34,600 bases of DNA from Nocardioides sp. (GTDB lineage: Bacteria > Actinomycetota > Actinomycetes > Propionibacteriales > Nocardioidaceae), in contig JAJAYJ010000182.1 in assembly GCA_026786275.1 (NCBI GenBank), positions 1 to 34,600 on the forward strand. The letters run 5' to 3'. The notes beneath the pieces are model-generated. The model had not been told where the DNA came from. It ran no database searches and saw only the letters and a list, made by a program, of their open reading frames with translations. Positions 1-7,011 of this stretch are shown one piece after another (position 1 is the stretch's first letter; each line of letters opens with the position of its first letter). Position numbers and translations under genes: made by a program.

Positions 1-74
1 ATAAAAACACACCGGCCCCGGGCCCCCCCCGCCCCCCCCCAGCACCCCCCCCGGGGCCCCGGGGGGGCCACCTC
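1..74. other. GC homopolymer-rich window start, no gene
   Basis: The first bases contain runs of 6 to 10 C or G in succession, mixed with very low-complexity sequence, and no reading frame with coding character. This is unlike any other intergenic stretch in the window. It may be a contig end with poor base quality, or a real GC-rich hairpin (CCCCGGGGCCCCGGGG-like) acting as a terminator for a gene further left. I cannot separate these. Confidence 0.5.
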
Positions 75-86
75 TAGCCTGGGGCC
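75..86 (+). promoter_or_regulatory. Leaderless-type -10 element for yaaA
   Basis: TAGCCT lies at 75-80, followed by exactly six bases and then the GTG start at 87. TANNNT about seven bases before the start base is the usual layout of actinobacterial promoters that make leaderless mRNA. No Shine-Dalgarno sequence is visible, which supports this reading. Confidence 0.6.
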
Positions 87-866
87 GTGCTCATCCTCCT
101 GCCCCCCAGCGAGGGAAAGTCCGCACCGAGGCGCGGCAAGCCTCTGGACCTCGACACGCTGAGCTCACCCGGCTTGACCCCGGCTCGGGACGCGGTGCTG
201 AACGCACTGGTCGAGCTGAGCTCCGGCGACGCCGAGCACGCGGCGAGAGTGCTCAACGTGCCCAGGACACAGCCCGGGTTGGTCGACCTCGACGCCCGGG
301 TCCGGACGTCGCCGACCGCCCGCGCCGAGGCCGTCTACGCCGGGGTGCTCTACGAGGCGCTCGACCTGCCCACCCTGTCGACCGCGGCCAGGCGGCGGGC
401 GACCTCACGGCTGCTCGTCACCTCCAGCCTCTTCGGACTGGTCGCACCGGGCGACCGGATCCCGGCCTACCGGCTCTCCGGAGACGCCGTCCTGCCCGGT
501 CTGGGCAGCGTGGCCGGACACTGGCGCGCGCACCTCGACGTACCGCTGAGCGAGACGCTCGGGGACGGACTCCTGGTGGACCTGCGCAGCAGCACGTACG
601 CCGCGTTCTGGCGACCGCCGGCCCGCCTGGCCACCCGGGTGGCGACCGTGCGGGTGCTGCACGAGAGCGACGGGCGACGGGCGGTGGTCAGCCACTTCAA
701 CAAGGCGACCAAGGGCCGGATCGTGCGCCAGCTCCTGGAGGACGGTGCCCGTCCCCGCACGCCGTCCCGGCTGGCCGAGGACCTGACCCGCCTGGGCTGG
801 CGGGTCGAGGTCGGGCCACCGAGCGCCCGGGGCACCCAGCTCGACGTGGTGGTCGACGCGCTCTAG
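87..866 (+). CDS. yaaA: YaaA/DUF328 peroxide-stress protein
   Basis: The 259-residue product opens with MLILLPPSEGKS, the typical N-terminus of the YaaA family, and has the family's usual length of about 250 residues. A conserved C-terminal segment reads HFNKATKGRIVRQ. Escherichia coli YaaA limits free intracellular iron during hydrogen peroxide stress, so oxidative DNA and protein damage is reduced; the fold is a cytosolic DNA-binding-like fold without a firmly assigned enzyme reaction. The start is GTG at 87, chosen because the family motif begins there and a TANNNT promoter is spaced for a leaderless transcript. The gene is convergent with the next one and the two stop codons overlap by three bases (TAG on both strands at 863-866). 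The family assignment is firm; the role in this organism is inferred. Confidence 0.92.
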   Translation: MLILLPPSEGKSAPRRGKPLDLDTLSSPGLTPARDAVLNALVELSSGDAEHAARVLNVPRTQPGLVDLDARVRTSPTARAEAVYAGVLYEALDLPTLSTAARRRATSRLLVTSSLFGLVAPGDRIPAYRLSGDAVLPGLGSVAGHWRAHLDVPLSETLGDGLLVDLRSSTYAAFWRPPARLATRVATVRVLHESDGRRAVVSHFNKATKGRIVRQLLEDGARPRTPSRLAEDLTRLGWRVEVGPPSARGTQLDVVVDAL

Positions 867-1378
867 CCTGTCGCTCCGCCCGTCAGGTGTCCGCGGACCA
901 GTGCCGCGACGGCCGGCACGTCGACCGGTCCGGTCGTGTCCACCTCGATCAGCGGACCCACGCCGAGCGGCTCGACCGGCGTAGCCCAGAGCTCGTCCGC
1001 GGCCCGGAGACCGTCCAAGTGGCGCGGGTCGCGGGTCCGCGCCCAGTAGCGCGCGCGGGCGAGGTCGACGTCGAGCCGGCACCGGACCTCGATGACCGGG
1101 CCGGGCAGCGCCAGCACCAGGGGCCGCGAGGCCGCGAACCAGGTGCTGTCGATGACCGCCCCCGGACAGCCGCGCGCGACCCGCAGCACCACCGCGACCG
1201 CGGTCCGACCGAGCCGGCGTGACTCCTCCAGGCTCACCGAGGCCCCGAGGCCGTCCATCAGGGCTTCCTTGACGTCGTCCTTGGACAGGTAGGCCGTGCC
1301 GAGCTCCGCGGCCAGGCTGCGGGCCAGCGTCGTCTTGCCCGACCCCGGCCAGCCACCGACGAGCGCGTACCCCTTCAC
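863..1378 (-). CDS. P-loop AAA-type kinase (Zeta/gluconate-kinase-like)
   Basis: This 171-residue protein has a Walker A motif, GGWPGSGKTT, at about residues 8-17, followed by SKDDVKEAL, a layout seen in small nucleoside/sugar kinases and Zeta-toxin-like AAA_33 proteins that phosphorylate small molecules. A later VIDSTWFA stretch and the acidic/arginine-rich C-terminal half (ARARYWARTRDPRH) fit a lid region. The substrate cannot be told from sequence. The ORF track begins at 1462, but that would overlap the upstream gene by 74 bases; GTG at 1378 places the Walker motif at the N-terminus and leaves 10 bases after the upstream stop at 1389. It is the last gene of the minus-strand operon with the RNase H fusion. 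No antitoxin partner is visible, so a toxin role is not supported. Confidence 0.75.
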   Translation of the reverse strand: MKGYALVGGWPGSGKTTLARSLAAELGTAYLSKDDVKEALMDGLGASVSLEESRRLGRTAVAVVLRVARGCPGAVIDSTWFAASRPLVLALPGPVIEVRCRLDVDLARARYWARTRDPRHLDGLRAADELWATPVEPLGVGPLIEVDTTGPVDVPAVAALVRGHLTGGATG

Positions 1379-1388
1379 CGCGGCCGGG

Positions 1389-2576
1389 TCACCACGCAGA
1401 CGCCGCGGCGTCGAACCCGTCCCGGCCCGGCGGCAGCGCGTTGTAGAGCCGCAGCGAGCCACGCACCCCCGCGGCCGCGGTCGGGTCGGGGTAGAAGGAC
1501 ACGACCGTCACCGACGCGGGCGACAGTTCCATGCAGAACACCGCGCCGAGCGGCGCGCCCAGCGCGTGCGCGACCAGCGTCTTGATCGGGGTGACGTGGC
1601 TGAGCACCGCGACCGTGCGACCGGCGTGCGCCTCGAGCACGGACGACAGCCCGCTCAGCACCCGTGCCTCGACCGTGCGGAACGACTCGCCCCCTTGGGG
1701 AGCGGTGTCCAGGGAGCCCAGCCAGGCGTCCAGACCGGCCTGGTCCCGGTCGGCCACCTCGGCGAACGTCAGGCCGTCCCAGACGCCGAACTCCATCTCG
1801 GCGAAGCCGGGCTCGACCTCCACGTCGCGACCCAGGACGTCCGCGAGAATCTGCGCGGACTCCGCCGTCCGGCGTACCGGGGAGGCCACGACGGCGTCGA
1901 TCTTCTCCGCGAGCGGTGCGAGCCACTCGGCCGTGGCGCGGACCTGGTCGCGACCCTCGTCGCTGAGGGCCGGGTTGGCGGAGGCCAGACCACCGGAGAA
2001 CCGCTTGGCCGCCGTGTGCGGCGTGACCCCGTGCCGCACCAGGATCAGGGTCGTCGCCGCCGCACCACGCGACCAGCCTCGGGCCGGGGCCTGCGCGGTC
2101 CTCTCGTCGGGCGACTCGACCGCCTCGATCAGCGAGTCGCGGTCGGTCTGCGTCGTGGTGACGCCGCTGCGGGTACCGTCGAGGGCCTCGTTGGCCAGCC
2201 GGTCGGCGTGCCCGTTGCGCTCCCGCGGCACCCAGGTGTACGTCGTGCCCGGCGGCGCGAGCTCGGTCGCCTGCATCGCGAGCAGCCGCATGTCGGTGTG
2301 CTTGATCTTCCAGCGCCCCGACATCTGCTCGACCACGAACCGGGAGTCCATCCGGACCTCGACGTCCGAGCCGGGGGCGTGCGCGACGGCCAGGCGCAGA
2401 CCCGTGACCAGCCCGGAGTACTCGGCGACGTTGTTGGTCGCCGCCCCCAGCCGCTGCGCGGACTCGGCGATCACCGCTCCGGTCTCTGCATTCCGCAGCA
2501 CCGCGCCGTACGCCGCCGGGCCCGGGTTGCCGCGCGACCCGCCGTCGACCTCGACGACGACCGGGCGTGCGGTCAC
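1389..2576 (-). CDS. Bifunctional RNase HI / histidine acid phosphatase
   Basis: The 395-residue protein joins two domains. Residues 1-140 are a type I RNase H that cuts RNA in RNA:DNA hybrids; the acidic catalytic set is visible as D11 (EVDGGSRGNPG), E52 (NNVAEYSGL), D77 (RMDSRF) and D125 (NGHADRLANEA). Residues 175-395 are a histidine phosphatase of the CobC/PhoE type with the RHG motif at 181-183 and a second histidine in VLSHVTPIK. The same fusion is known in M. tuberculosis Rv2228c, where the phosphatase half has been linked to alpha-ribazole phosphate removal in cobalamin synthesis. The start is GTG at 2576, which overlaps the stop of the upstream zinc-ribbon gene as GTGA, showing translational coupling. 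A low-complexity linker (about 140-172) separates the domains. Confidence in both domain calls is high; the physiological phosphatase substrate is unproven here. Confidence 0.93.
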   Translation of the reverse strand: MTARPVVVEVDGGSRGNPGPAAYGAVLRNAETGAVIAESAQRLGAATNNVAEYSGLVTGLRLAVAHAPGSDVEVRMDSRFVVEQMSGRWKIKHTDMRLLAMQATELAPPGTTYTWVPRERNGHADRLANEALDGTRSGVTTTQTDRDSLIEAVESPDERTAQAPARGWSRGAAATTLILVRHGVTPHTAAKRFSGGLASANPALSDEGRDQVRATAEWLAPLAEKIDAVVASPVRRTAESAQILADVLGRDVEVEPGFAEMEFGVWDGLTFAEVADRDQAGLDAWLGSLDTAPQGGESFRTVEARVLSGLSSVLEAHAGRTVAVLSHVTPIKTLVAHALGAPLGAVFCMELSPASVTVVSFYPDPTAAAGVRGSLRLYNALPPGRDGFDAAASAW

Positions 2577-3316
2577 AACCCCGACTCAGGCGTGCGCACC
2601 AGGATCCGGGTGCACTCCTCGCACCGCACCACCGTGTCCTCGGGCGCTGCCTTGATGACCGCCAGCTCCGCGTTGTCGATGTTGAGCTGGCAGCCGGTGC
2701 ACCGGCGCTGGCGCAGCTCGGCGGCGCCCACGCCGCCCCGCTTCGCCCGGACCCGGTCGTAGACCTTCATCAGGTCCTCGGGCATGCCCTCGACCGCAGG
2801 TCCCCGCTCGGCGGCGCGCCGGGCCCGCACGATGTCGATGTCGCCGGTCTTGTCGTCGCGGGACGCGGTCAGCTCAGCGATGCGGGCGTCCGCGATCGCG
2901 ACCTGCTCGACGACGGCGTCCAGGATGCTCTGCGCCTCCTCGAGCTTCTCCATGACCTCGATCTCGTCGTCCTCGAGGCTGGAGATGCGGCGCTGCAGCG
3001 ACTCCATCTCGCCCTGCAGGTGGTGCAGGTCCTTGGGGTTGGTGATCAGGCCCTTGTCCATCCGGTCCTGGTCGCGGACGCGACGCGCCTTGACCGACTC
3101 GACGTCGGCGTCGACCTTGGCCTGCTCGACGGTGAGGTCGTCGACCTCGATCTGCAGGTCGCGCCGCTGGTTGTCGAGCTCGGTGCGCGAGAGCTCCAAC
3201 GCGCCAAGCTCGGCGAGCTCGGGCAGGTGGGAGCGCTGGTGCCTCAGCTGGGCGTCCTGGGCGTCCAGCGCCTGGACGTCGAGCAGCTTCAGCTGGGCGG
3301 TCGGGTCGGCTTTCAG
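2573..3316 (-). CDS. C4 zinc-ribbon coiled-coil protein (CTG start)
   Basis: The product has about 247 residues. Residues 1-190 form a long heptad-like coiled coil rich in Glu, Asp, Leu and Arg, and the C-terminus carries a zinc ribbon with two Cys pairs, CTGC and CEEC. This is the zf-RING_7 (former DUF164) family; M. tuberculosis Rv2229c has the same place between the Nif3 and RNase H genes. The function is not established, though the fold suggests nucleic-acid or nucleotide handling. The start is unusual: the family's N-terminus (KADPTAQLKLLD) is preceded in frame by CTG, not ATG, GTG or TTG, with a strong GAGGAG six bases upstream. No ATG or GTG lies nearby in frame, and going further upstream would run into the Nif3 gene. 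Translation ends in a GTGA overlap with the next gene. Confidence 0.88.
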   Translation of the reverse strand: MKADPTAQLKLLDVQALDAQDAQLRHQRSHLPELAELGALELSRTELDNQRRDLQIEVDDLTVEQAKVDADVESVKARRVRDQDRMDKGLITNPKDLHHLQGEMESLQRRISSLEDDEIEVMEKLEEAQSILDAVVEQVAIADARIAELTASRDDKTGDIDIVRARRAAERGPAVEGMPEDLMKVYDRVRAKRGGVGAAELRQRRCTGCQLNIDNAELAVIKAAPEDTVVRCEECTRILVRTPESGL

Positions 3317-3322
3317 CGGGGA

Positions 3323-3328
3323 CTCCTC
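3323..3328 (-). promoter_or_regulatory. Strong ribosome binding site supporting the CTG start
   Basis: On the minus strand GAGGAG is followed by a six-base spacer and CTG at 3316. The Nif3 stop codon (TGA, 3338-3336) lies eight bases upstream of the site. This spacing is ideal for initiation at CTG and decides the start of the zinc-ribbon gene. Confidence 0.6.
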
Positions 3329-3335
3329 GTCGGGT

Positions 3336-4460
3336 TCACGGGCGGAACGTCCACGGGTCGGTGCACCGTGTGCTGACCCGGGTCTCCACCGTATCGCCCC
3401 AGGCTGCGCGCAGCCGAGCCTCCACCACGGGCAGCCACGTCCACTCGGCCGCCCAGTGCGCGACGTCGACGAGCGCCGGGCCGTCCTTCTCGAGGAACTC
3501 CGCCGCAGGGTGGTGGCGCACGTCGCTGGTGACGTAGACGTCGGCATCGGTGCCGAGCACCGTGTCGAGCAGGAAGTCGCCCGCACCCCCGCACACCGCG
3601 ACCCGGCGCACCGGCCGGGGCGGGTCGCCGCCGCCGCGCACGCCGTGGGCGGTGAGCGGCAGCGCCGCGGCCACCTGCCGGGCGAACTGCGCCAGCGACA
3701 CCTCCTCCACGGTGCCGATCCGACCGACCCCGGAGGTGGTGTCGCCGACGTCGGCGAGCGCGATGACGTCGTACGCCGGCTCCTCGTAGGGGTGCACCTC
3801 GAGCATCGCGGCCACCGCGGCCGTGCGCCGGGCCCGCGGCAGCACCACCTCGATGCGTGACTCGGGCACCAGCTCGACCGCACCCACGGTGCCGATGTGG
3901 GGGTTGGCGCCGACCATCGGTCGGAAGCGACCCTCGCCGGTCCCGGTGTAGGACGCCTGCTCGTAGTCCCCGATCTGACCCGCGCCGGCGCGCCCCAACG
4001 CCTCGCGGACCCGGCCGGCCGCGTCGGTCGGCACGAAGACGGTCAGCTTGTCCGTGGGCGTGCCCGCTCCGGGCTGGATCGGGCCCACGTCGCTCAGCCC
4101 CAGCGCCGTGGCCAACGCCTCCGACACCCCGCCGACCGCGCGGTCGGCGTTGGTGTGGGCCGTCAGCAGGGCGCAGCCGGCGTCGGCCAGCACGCCCAGG
4201 GTGCGGCCCTTGGGCGTGGTGCGGGCCACGCCGTGGACAGGGGTCAGGAAGAGCGGATGGTGCACCACCAGCAGGTCGGCGTCCATCTCGGCGGCCTCCA
4301 GCGCCACCTCGAACGACGGGTCCACCGCGAACAGGACCCGCCGCACCGGCGCCTGCGGATCACCCGAGACCAGGCCCACCGCGTCCCAGGCTTCGGCCGT
4401 GCCGGGCGGGTACCACGTGTGCAGGAGGTCCACCGCGTCGTCGAGGGTGTGGTCGGGCAT
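3336..4460 (-). CDS. Nif3-family dinuclear metal centre protein
   Basis: This 374-residue protein belongs to the Nif3/YbgI family (annotated in databases as GTP cyclohydrolase 1 type 2 homolog), cytosolic proteins with a two-metal site and toroidal hexamer structure. Metal-binding motifs are visible: VVHHPLF (H67, H68), TAHTNAD (H102, D106) and, at the C-terminus, TSDVRHHPA and the late VAHWAAEW. At 374 residues it is longer than the 250-residue core; the extra middle part (about 130-235, with VHPYEEPAYD) is the PII-like insert domain known in many Nif3 members. The ATG at 4460 has a TAGCCT element six bases upstream and no Shine-Dalgarno sequence, so the mRNA is probably leaderless. It leads the operon with the zinc-ribbon, RNase H fusion and kinase genes. 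The biochemical role is unsettled across the family. Confidence 0.9.
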   Translation of the reverse strand: MPDHTLDDAVDLLHTWYPPGTAEAWDAVGLVSGDPQAPVRRVLFAVDPSFEVALEAAEMDADLLVVHHPLFLTPVHGVARTTPKGRTLGVLADAGCALLTAHTNADRAVGGVSEALATALGLSDVGPIQPGAGTPTDKLTVFVPTDAAGRVREALGRAGAGQIGDYEQASYTGTGEGRFRPMVGANPHIGTVGAVELVPESRIEVVLPRARRTAAVAAMLEVHPYEEPAYDVIALADVGDTTSGVGRIGTVEEVSLAQFARQVAAALPLTAHGVRGGGDPPRPVRRVAVCGGAGDFLLDTVLGTDADVYVTSDVRHHPAAEFLEKDGPALVDVAHWAAEWTWLPVVEARLRAAWGDTVETRVSTRCTDPWTFRP

Positions 4461-4497
4461 GCGGTGAGGCTAGCCGCCACCGACCTAGGCTCTGATC
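4461..4497. promoter_or_regulatory. Divergent pair of leaderless promoters in 37 bases
   Basis: The whole gap between the two divergent ATG codons is 37 bases. On the minus strand TAGCCT (4472-4467) is followed by six bases and the Nif3 ATG. On the plus strand TAGGCT (4486-4491) is followed by six bases and the mhuD ATG. Neither gene has a ribosome binding site. The two -10 boxes are only 13 bases apart, so RNA polymerase binding at the two promoters should be mutually exclusive. Confidence 0.7.
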
Positions 4498-4803
4498 ATG
4501 CCCGTCGTGAAGATCAACGCCATCTCGGTGCCGCCGCAGGCGCACGAGGAGCTCGAGAAGCGCTTCGCCGAGCGCGCCCACACCGTCGACGGGACGCCCG
4601 GCTTCCTCGGCTTCCAGCTGCTGCGCCCGGTCGCCGGCGACGACCGCTACTTCGTGGTCACCCAGTGGGCCGACGATGCGTCGTTCGCCGCCTGGCGGGA
4701 CGGCGACGCGGTGGCCGCGCACGCCGGTGAGCGCGCCAACCCGGTCTCGAGTGGCGCCAGCCTGCTGGAGTTCGAGGTCGTCCTCGACGTCAAGCCGTCC
4801 TGA
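4498..4803 (+). CDS. mhuD: Haem-degrading monooxygenase MhuD
   Basis: The 101-residue protein has an antibiotic-biosynthesis-monooxygenase (ABM) fold and looks very close to M. tuberculosis MhuD (Rv3592) along its length, starting with MPVVKINAI. The residues known to matter for haem binding and breakdown in MhuD are all present at the same numbers: N7, W66 and the haem-ligating H75. MhuD opens the haem ring to mycobilin and releases iron without carbon monoxide, acting in the cytosol as a dimer. Here the gene stands alone, divergent from the Nif3 operon and convergent with an acyl-CoA synthetase; no haem transport gene is in the window. The ATG at 4498 follows a TAGGCT element by six bases, so a leaderless mRNA is likely. 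No iron-regulator site was recognised. Confidence 0.9.
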   Translation: MPVVKINAISVPPQAHEELEKRFAERAHTVDGTPGFLGFQLLRPVAGDDRYFVVTQWADDASFAAWRDGDAVAAHAGERANPVSSGASLLEFEVVLDVKPS

Positions 4804-4824
4804 CGTGAGCGGCGGCGGCGGCCG

Positions 4825-6381
4825 TCAGTTGACCTGGCGGCCCTCGCCCTCCCAGTAGGGCTGGCGGAGCTTGAACTTCTGGAGCTTGCCGGTCGCGGTC
4901 CGGGCCAGCTGGTCGCGGAACTCGATGGACGTGGGGGCCTTGTAGCCGGCGGCCTTGTCCTTGCACCAGGCGATCAGGTCGGACTCGGAGACCTCCTGGT
5001 CGGCCTCGAGCACGACCAGGGCCTTGATCGTCTCGCCCCACTTCTCGCTGGGTACGCCGATCACCGCGACCTCGGCGACGGCGGGGTGCGAGAAGATCAC
5101 GTCCTCGACCTCGATGGACGAGACGTTCTCGCCGCCGGTGATGATGACGTCCTTGCGGCGGTCGCTGATGGTGAGGTAACCGTCCTCGCCCAGCACGCCC
5201 CCGTCTCCGGTGTGGAACCACCCACCGGCCAGCGAACGAGCCGACTCGTCGGGGTTCTCCCAGTAGCCCTGCAGCACGACGTTGGAACGGGCCAGGACCT
5301 CCCCGGCCGCCTCCGGGGACTGGTCGATTGCGATCGTGCAGCCCAGGGCGGGCGCACCGGCCCTGGTCAGCTTGCCGGCACGCTCCTCCGCCGACAGGTG
5401 GTCCCACTCCTCGCGGGTGCGGTTGACGGTGAGCAGGGGCGAGGTCTCGGTCAGGCCGTAGATCTGGATGAACTCCCAGCCGAGCTCCTGCTCGACCCGG
5501 GCCACGGTCTGGGTCGGGGGCGGTGCGCCGGCCATGATGATGCGGACCGTGTCACGGCCCGGGATCTCGCCCTCCCACGACTGGGCCGCCTCCAGCACCG
5601 CGGCCGCGACCGCAGGGGCTGCACACATGACGGTGACGCCGTGGTCACGGACCCGGCGCAAGATCTCGGCGCCGTCGATCTTGCGGATCACGATGTGCCG
5701 GGCGCCGACCCCGGACATCGCGAACGGCATGCCCCAGCCGTTCGCGTGGAACATCGGCAGCGTGTGCAGGTAGACGTCGCGGTCGCTGGCGGTGACGTGC
5801 ATCGCGAAGGTGACTGCGTTGGTCCAGATGTTGCGGTGCGTGATCTGCACGCCCTTGGGCCGCGCCGTGGTGCCGGAGGTGTAGTTGATGGTCGCGGTGG
5901 CGTTCTCGTCGTGCTCCCACGGCTCCGGCTCCACGCCCTCGGCGGCGAACATGTCCTCGTCGCGGCCCAGCACGAAACGGTGCTCGGCCGTGACGCCCGC
6001 CAGGGACTCGTCGAGCTCGGGGTCGACCAGCACCACCCTGGCCCCCGAGTGCTCGATGATGTAGCGGACCTCCTCGGGTCGCAGCCGGAAGTTCACCGGC
6101 ACCAGCACCCGACCGTAGCCGGAGACGCCGAAGAACGACGTCAGCAGTCGCGAGCTGTTGTGGCTCACCACCGCCACCCGGTCGCCGACCCCAACACCGA
6201 GCTCGTCGAGCTTGGCCGCCTGCCGTTTGGCCAGCGCGCCGATCTCGGCGTACGTCAGCTCACCGCGGTCGTTGCCCAGGGGCGCTGCGGGCTGGTCCGG
6301 CTCGTCGACCACCCCGACCCGCTCGCCGTACGCCTGGACGGCGCGGTCGATGAAGTCGGACACACACATCGGGACGAGCAC
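4825..6381 (-). CDS. AMP-dependent acyl-CoA synthetase (FadD-like)
   Basis: The 518-residue protein activates a carboxylic acid to its acyl-AMP and then the CoA thioester. The ANL-family core motifs appear in order: YTSGTTARPKG (P-loop, about 165-175), IYGLTETSP (about 305-315), WFHTGDGG with YLTISDRRKD (hinge) and the C-terminal TATGKLQKFKLR holding the catalytic lysine. Length fits medium/long-chain ligases. The start is GTG at 6381, with AAGGAG five bases upstream; an in-frame ATG four codons later is possible. The preferred acid cannot be told; fatty or aromatic acids are both seen in this subfamily. It is monocistronic and convergent with mhuD. Its upstream region is shared with the divergent secreted-protein/two-component operon. 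Confidence 0.9.
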   Translation of the reverse strand: MLVPMCVSDFIDRAVQAYGERVGVVDEPDQPAAPLGNDRGELTYAEIGALAKRQAAKLDELGVGVGDRVAVVSHNSSRLLTSFFGVSGYGRVLVPVNFRLRPEEVRYIIEHSGARVVLVDPELDESLAGVTAEHRFVLGRDEDMFAAEGVEPEPWEHDENATATINYTSGTTARPKGVQITHRNIWTNAVTFAMHVTASDRDVYLHTLPMFHANGWGMPFAMSGVGARHIVIRKIDGAEILRRVRDHGVTVMCAAPAVAAAVLEAAQSWEGEIPGRDTVRIIMAGAPPPTQTVARVEQELGWEFIQIYGLTETSPLLTVNRTREEWDHLSAEERAGKLTRAGAPALGCTIAIDQSPEAAGEVLARSNVVLQGYWENPDESARSLAGGWFHTGDGGVLGEDGYLTISDRRKDVIITGGENVSSIEVEDVIFSHPAVAEVAVIGVPSEKWGETIKALVVLEADQEVSESDLIAWCKDKAAGYKAPTSIEFRDQLARTATGKLQKFKLRQPYWEGEGRQVN

Positions 6382-6453
6382 GGTGGCTCCTTCGGGACAA
6401 GGACGTGACGGGCGCCACTGTAGTGACGTCCACGTGGGACCGTTGCCGTCCGG

Positions 6454-6480
6454 ATGAGAGCTTTCTCATCGTTTTCTCAC
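6454..6480 (+). promoter_or_regulatory. Composite operator A (palindrome plus tandem half-sites)
   Basis: ATGAGAGCTTTCTCAT occupies 6454-6469 and is an inverted repeat (ATGAGA-N4-TCTCAT). Its right half, CTCAT, is followed 11 bases later by CTCAC at 6476-6480, giving a head-to-tail pair of half-sites with one-helical-turn period, the arrangement preferred by OmpR-family regulators. A possible -10, CATGAT, follows eight bases later at 6489. The identical 16-mer sits ahead of the facing operon at 10561. The regulator encoded at 8515 is the natural candidate to bind. Confidence 0.7.
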
Positions 6481-6513
6481 GTCCGGCCCATGATGCGGCA
6501 GGATCGTGTCCTC

Positions 6514-7011
6514 ATGCACCGAATCTGGAAGCTCGTCATCGCCCTCGCGCTCGTGCTGCCGATGGGTGCGTTCGTCGCGGGGTCGTTGATGGCCTCCGCC
6601 GCTGACGACCCCGTACCCCGACCTCCGATCGTGATCTCCCAGAGCCCGACCTCGACGCAGGAGCCGGTCCCGGTGGACCCCGCACCCCCGGCCGGCCCAG
6701 CACCGGCCCAGGCCTCTGTCCCGGCGCCCCAGACGGGTGCGACGTCCGCCTCGCCCCCGCCGCCGGCGTCCGTGGCGCCCGCCCCGCTCACCGGGGACAG
6801 CGACGCCGACCGCGACGACCGCTCGGGCGGTTCCCGCGACGGCAGCAACAGCGGCAGCGACGACGACGACGTCACCGTCGTTCCCCCGCGGCCCGAGCGG
6901 GTCGAGGACAACCGCGGCCCGCGCGAGGATCGCGACGGTCCGTCCCCCTCGCCGACGGATGACGACGGGGACGAGGACGACCACGACGGGGACGATGACG
7001 ACGACGACTGA
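6514..7011 (+). CDS. Secreted Pro-rich / Asp-rich protein of unknown function
   Basis: I do not recognise a family. With the ATG at 6514 the protein has 165 residues: a signal peptide (basic MHRIWK, then a hydrophobic stretch, cleavage probably after MASA at about 29), a Pro/Ala/Val-rich extended segment (about 30-92) and an extremely acidic tail (about 95-165) ending in DDHDGDDDDDD. The mature chain has no cysteine and no transmembrane segment, so a released or cell-wall-threading polyanion is likely. The ORF track starts at 6454 inside the operator, which I reject because the signal peptide begins at 6514. The downstream histidine kinase gene starts inside it (17-base overlap), so the two are translationally coupled. 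By analogy with accessory proteins such as CseA next to CseBC, it may tune the sensor; this is inference. A cation- or cationic-peptide-binding role is another option. Confidence 0.75.
   Translation: MHRIWKLVIALALVLPMGAFVAGSLMASAADDPVPRPPIVISQSPTSTQEPVPVDPAPPAGPAPAQASVPAPQTGATSASPPPPASVAPAPLTGDSDADRDDRSGGSRDGSNSGSDDDDVTVVPPRPERVEDNRGPREDRDGPSPSPTDDDGDEDDHDGDDDDDD

Noticed and set aside
863-1378. Zeta-type toxin of a toxin-antitoxin pair
   Set aside because: The P-loop kinase fits many small-molecule kinases; no small antitoxin ORF is adjacent and the gene ends a housekeeping operon.
6454-6513. N-terminal extension of the secreted Pro/Asp-rich protein as given in the ORF track
   Set aside because: The extension would start inside the operator palindrome and push the signal peptide 20 residues inward; ATG 6514 puts it at the true N-terminus.
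6737-6994. N-terminal extension of the histidine kinase in the ORF track
   Set aside because: This part is the Arg/Thr-rich out-of-frame reading of the secreted protein gene; the kinase proper starts at ATG 6995.
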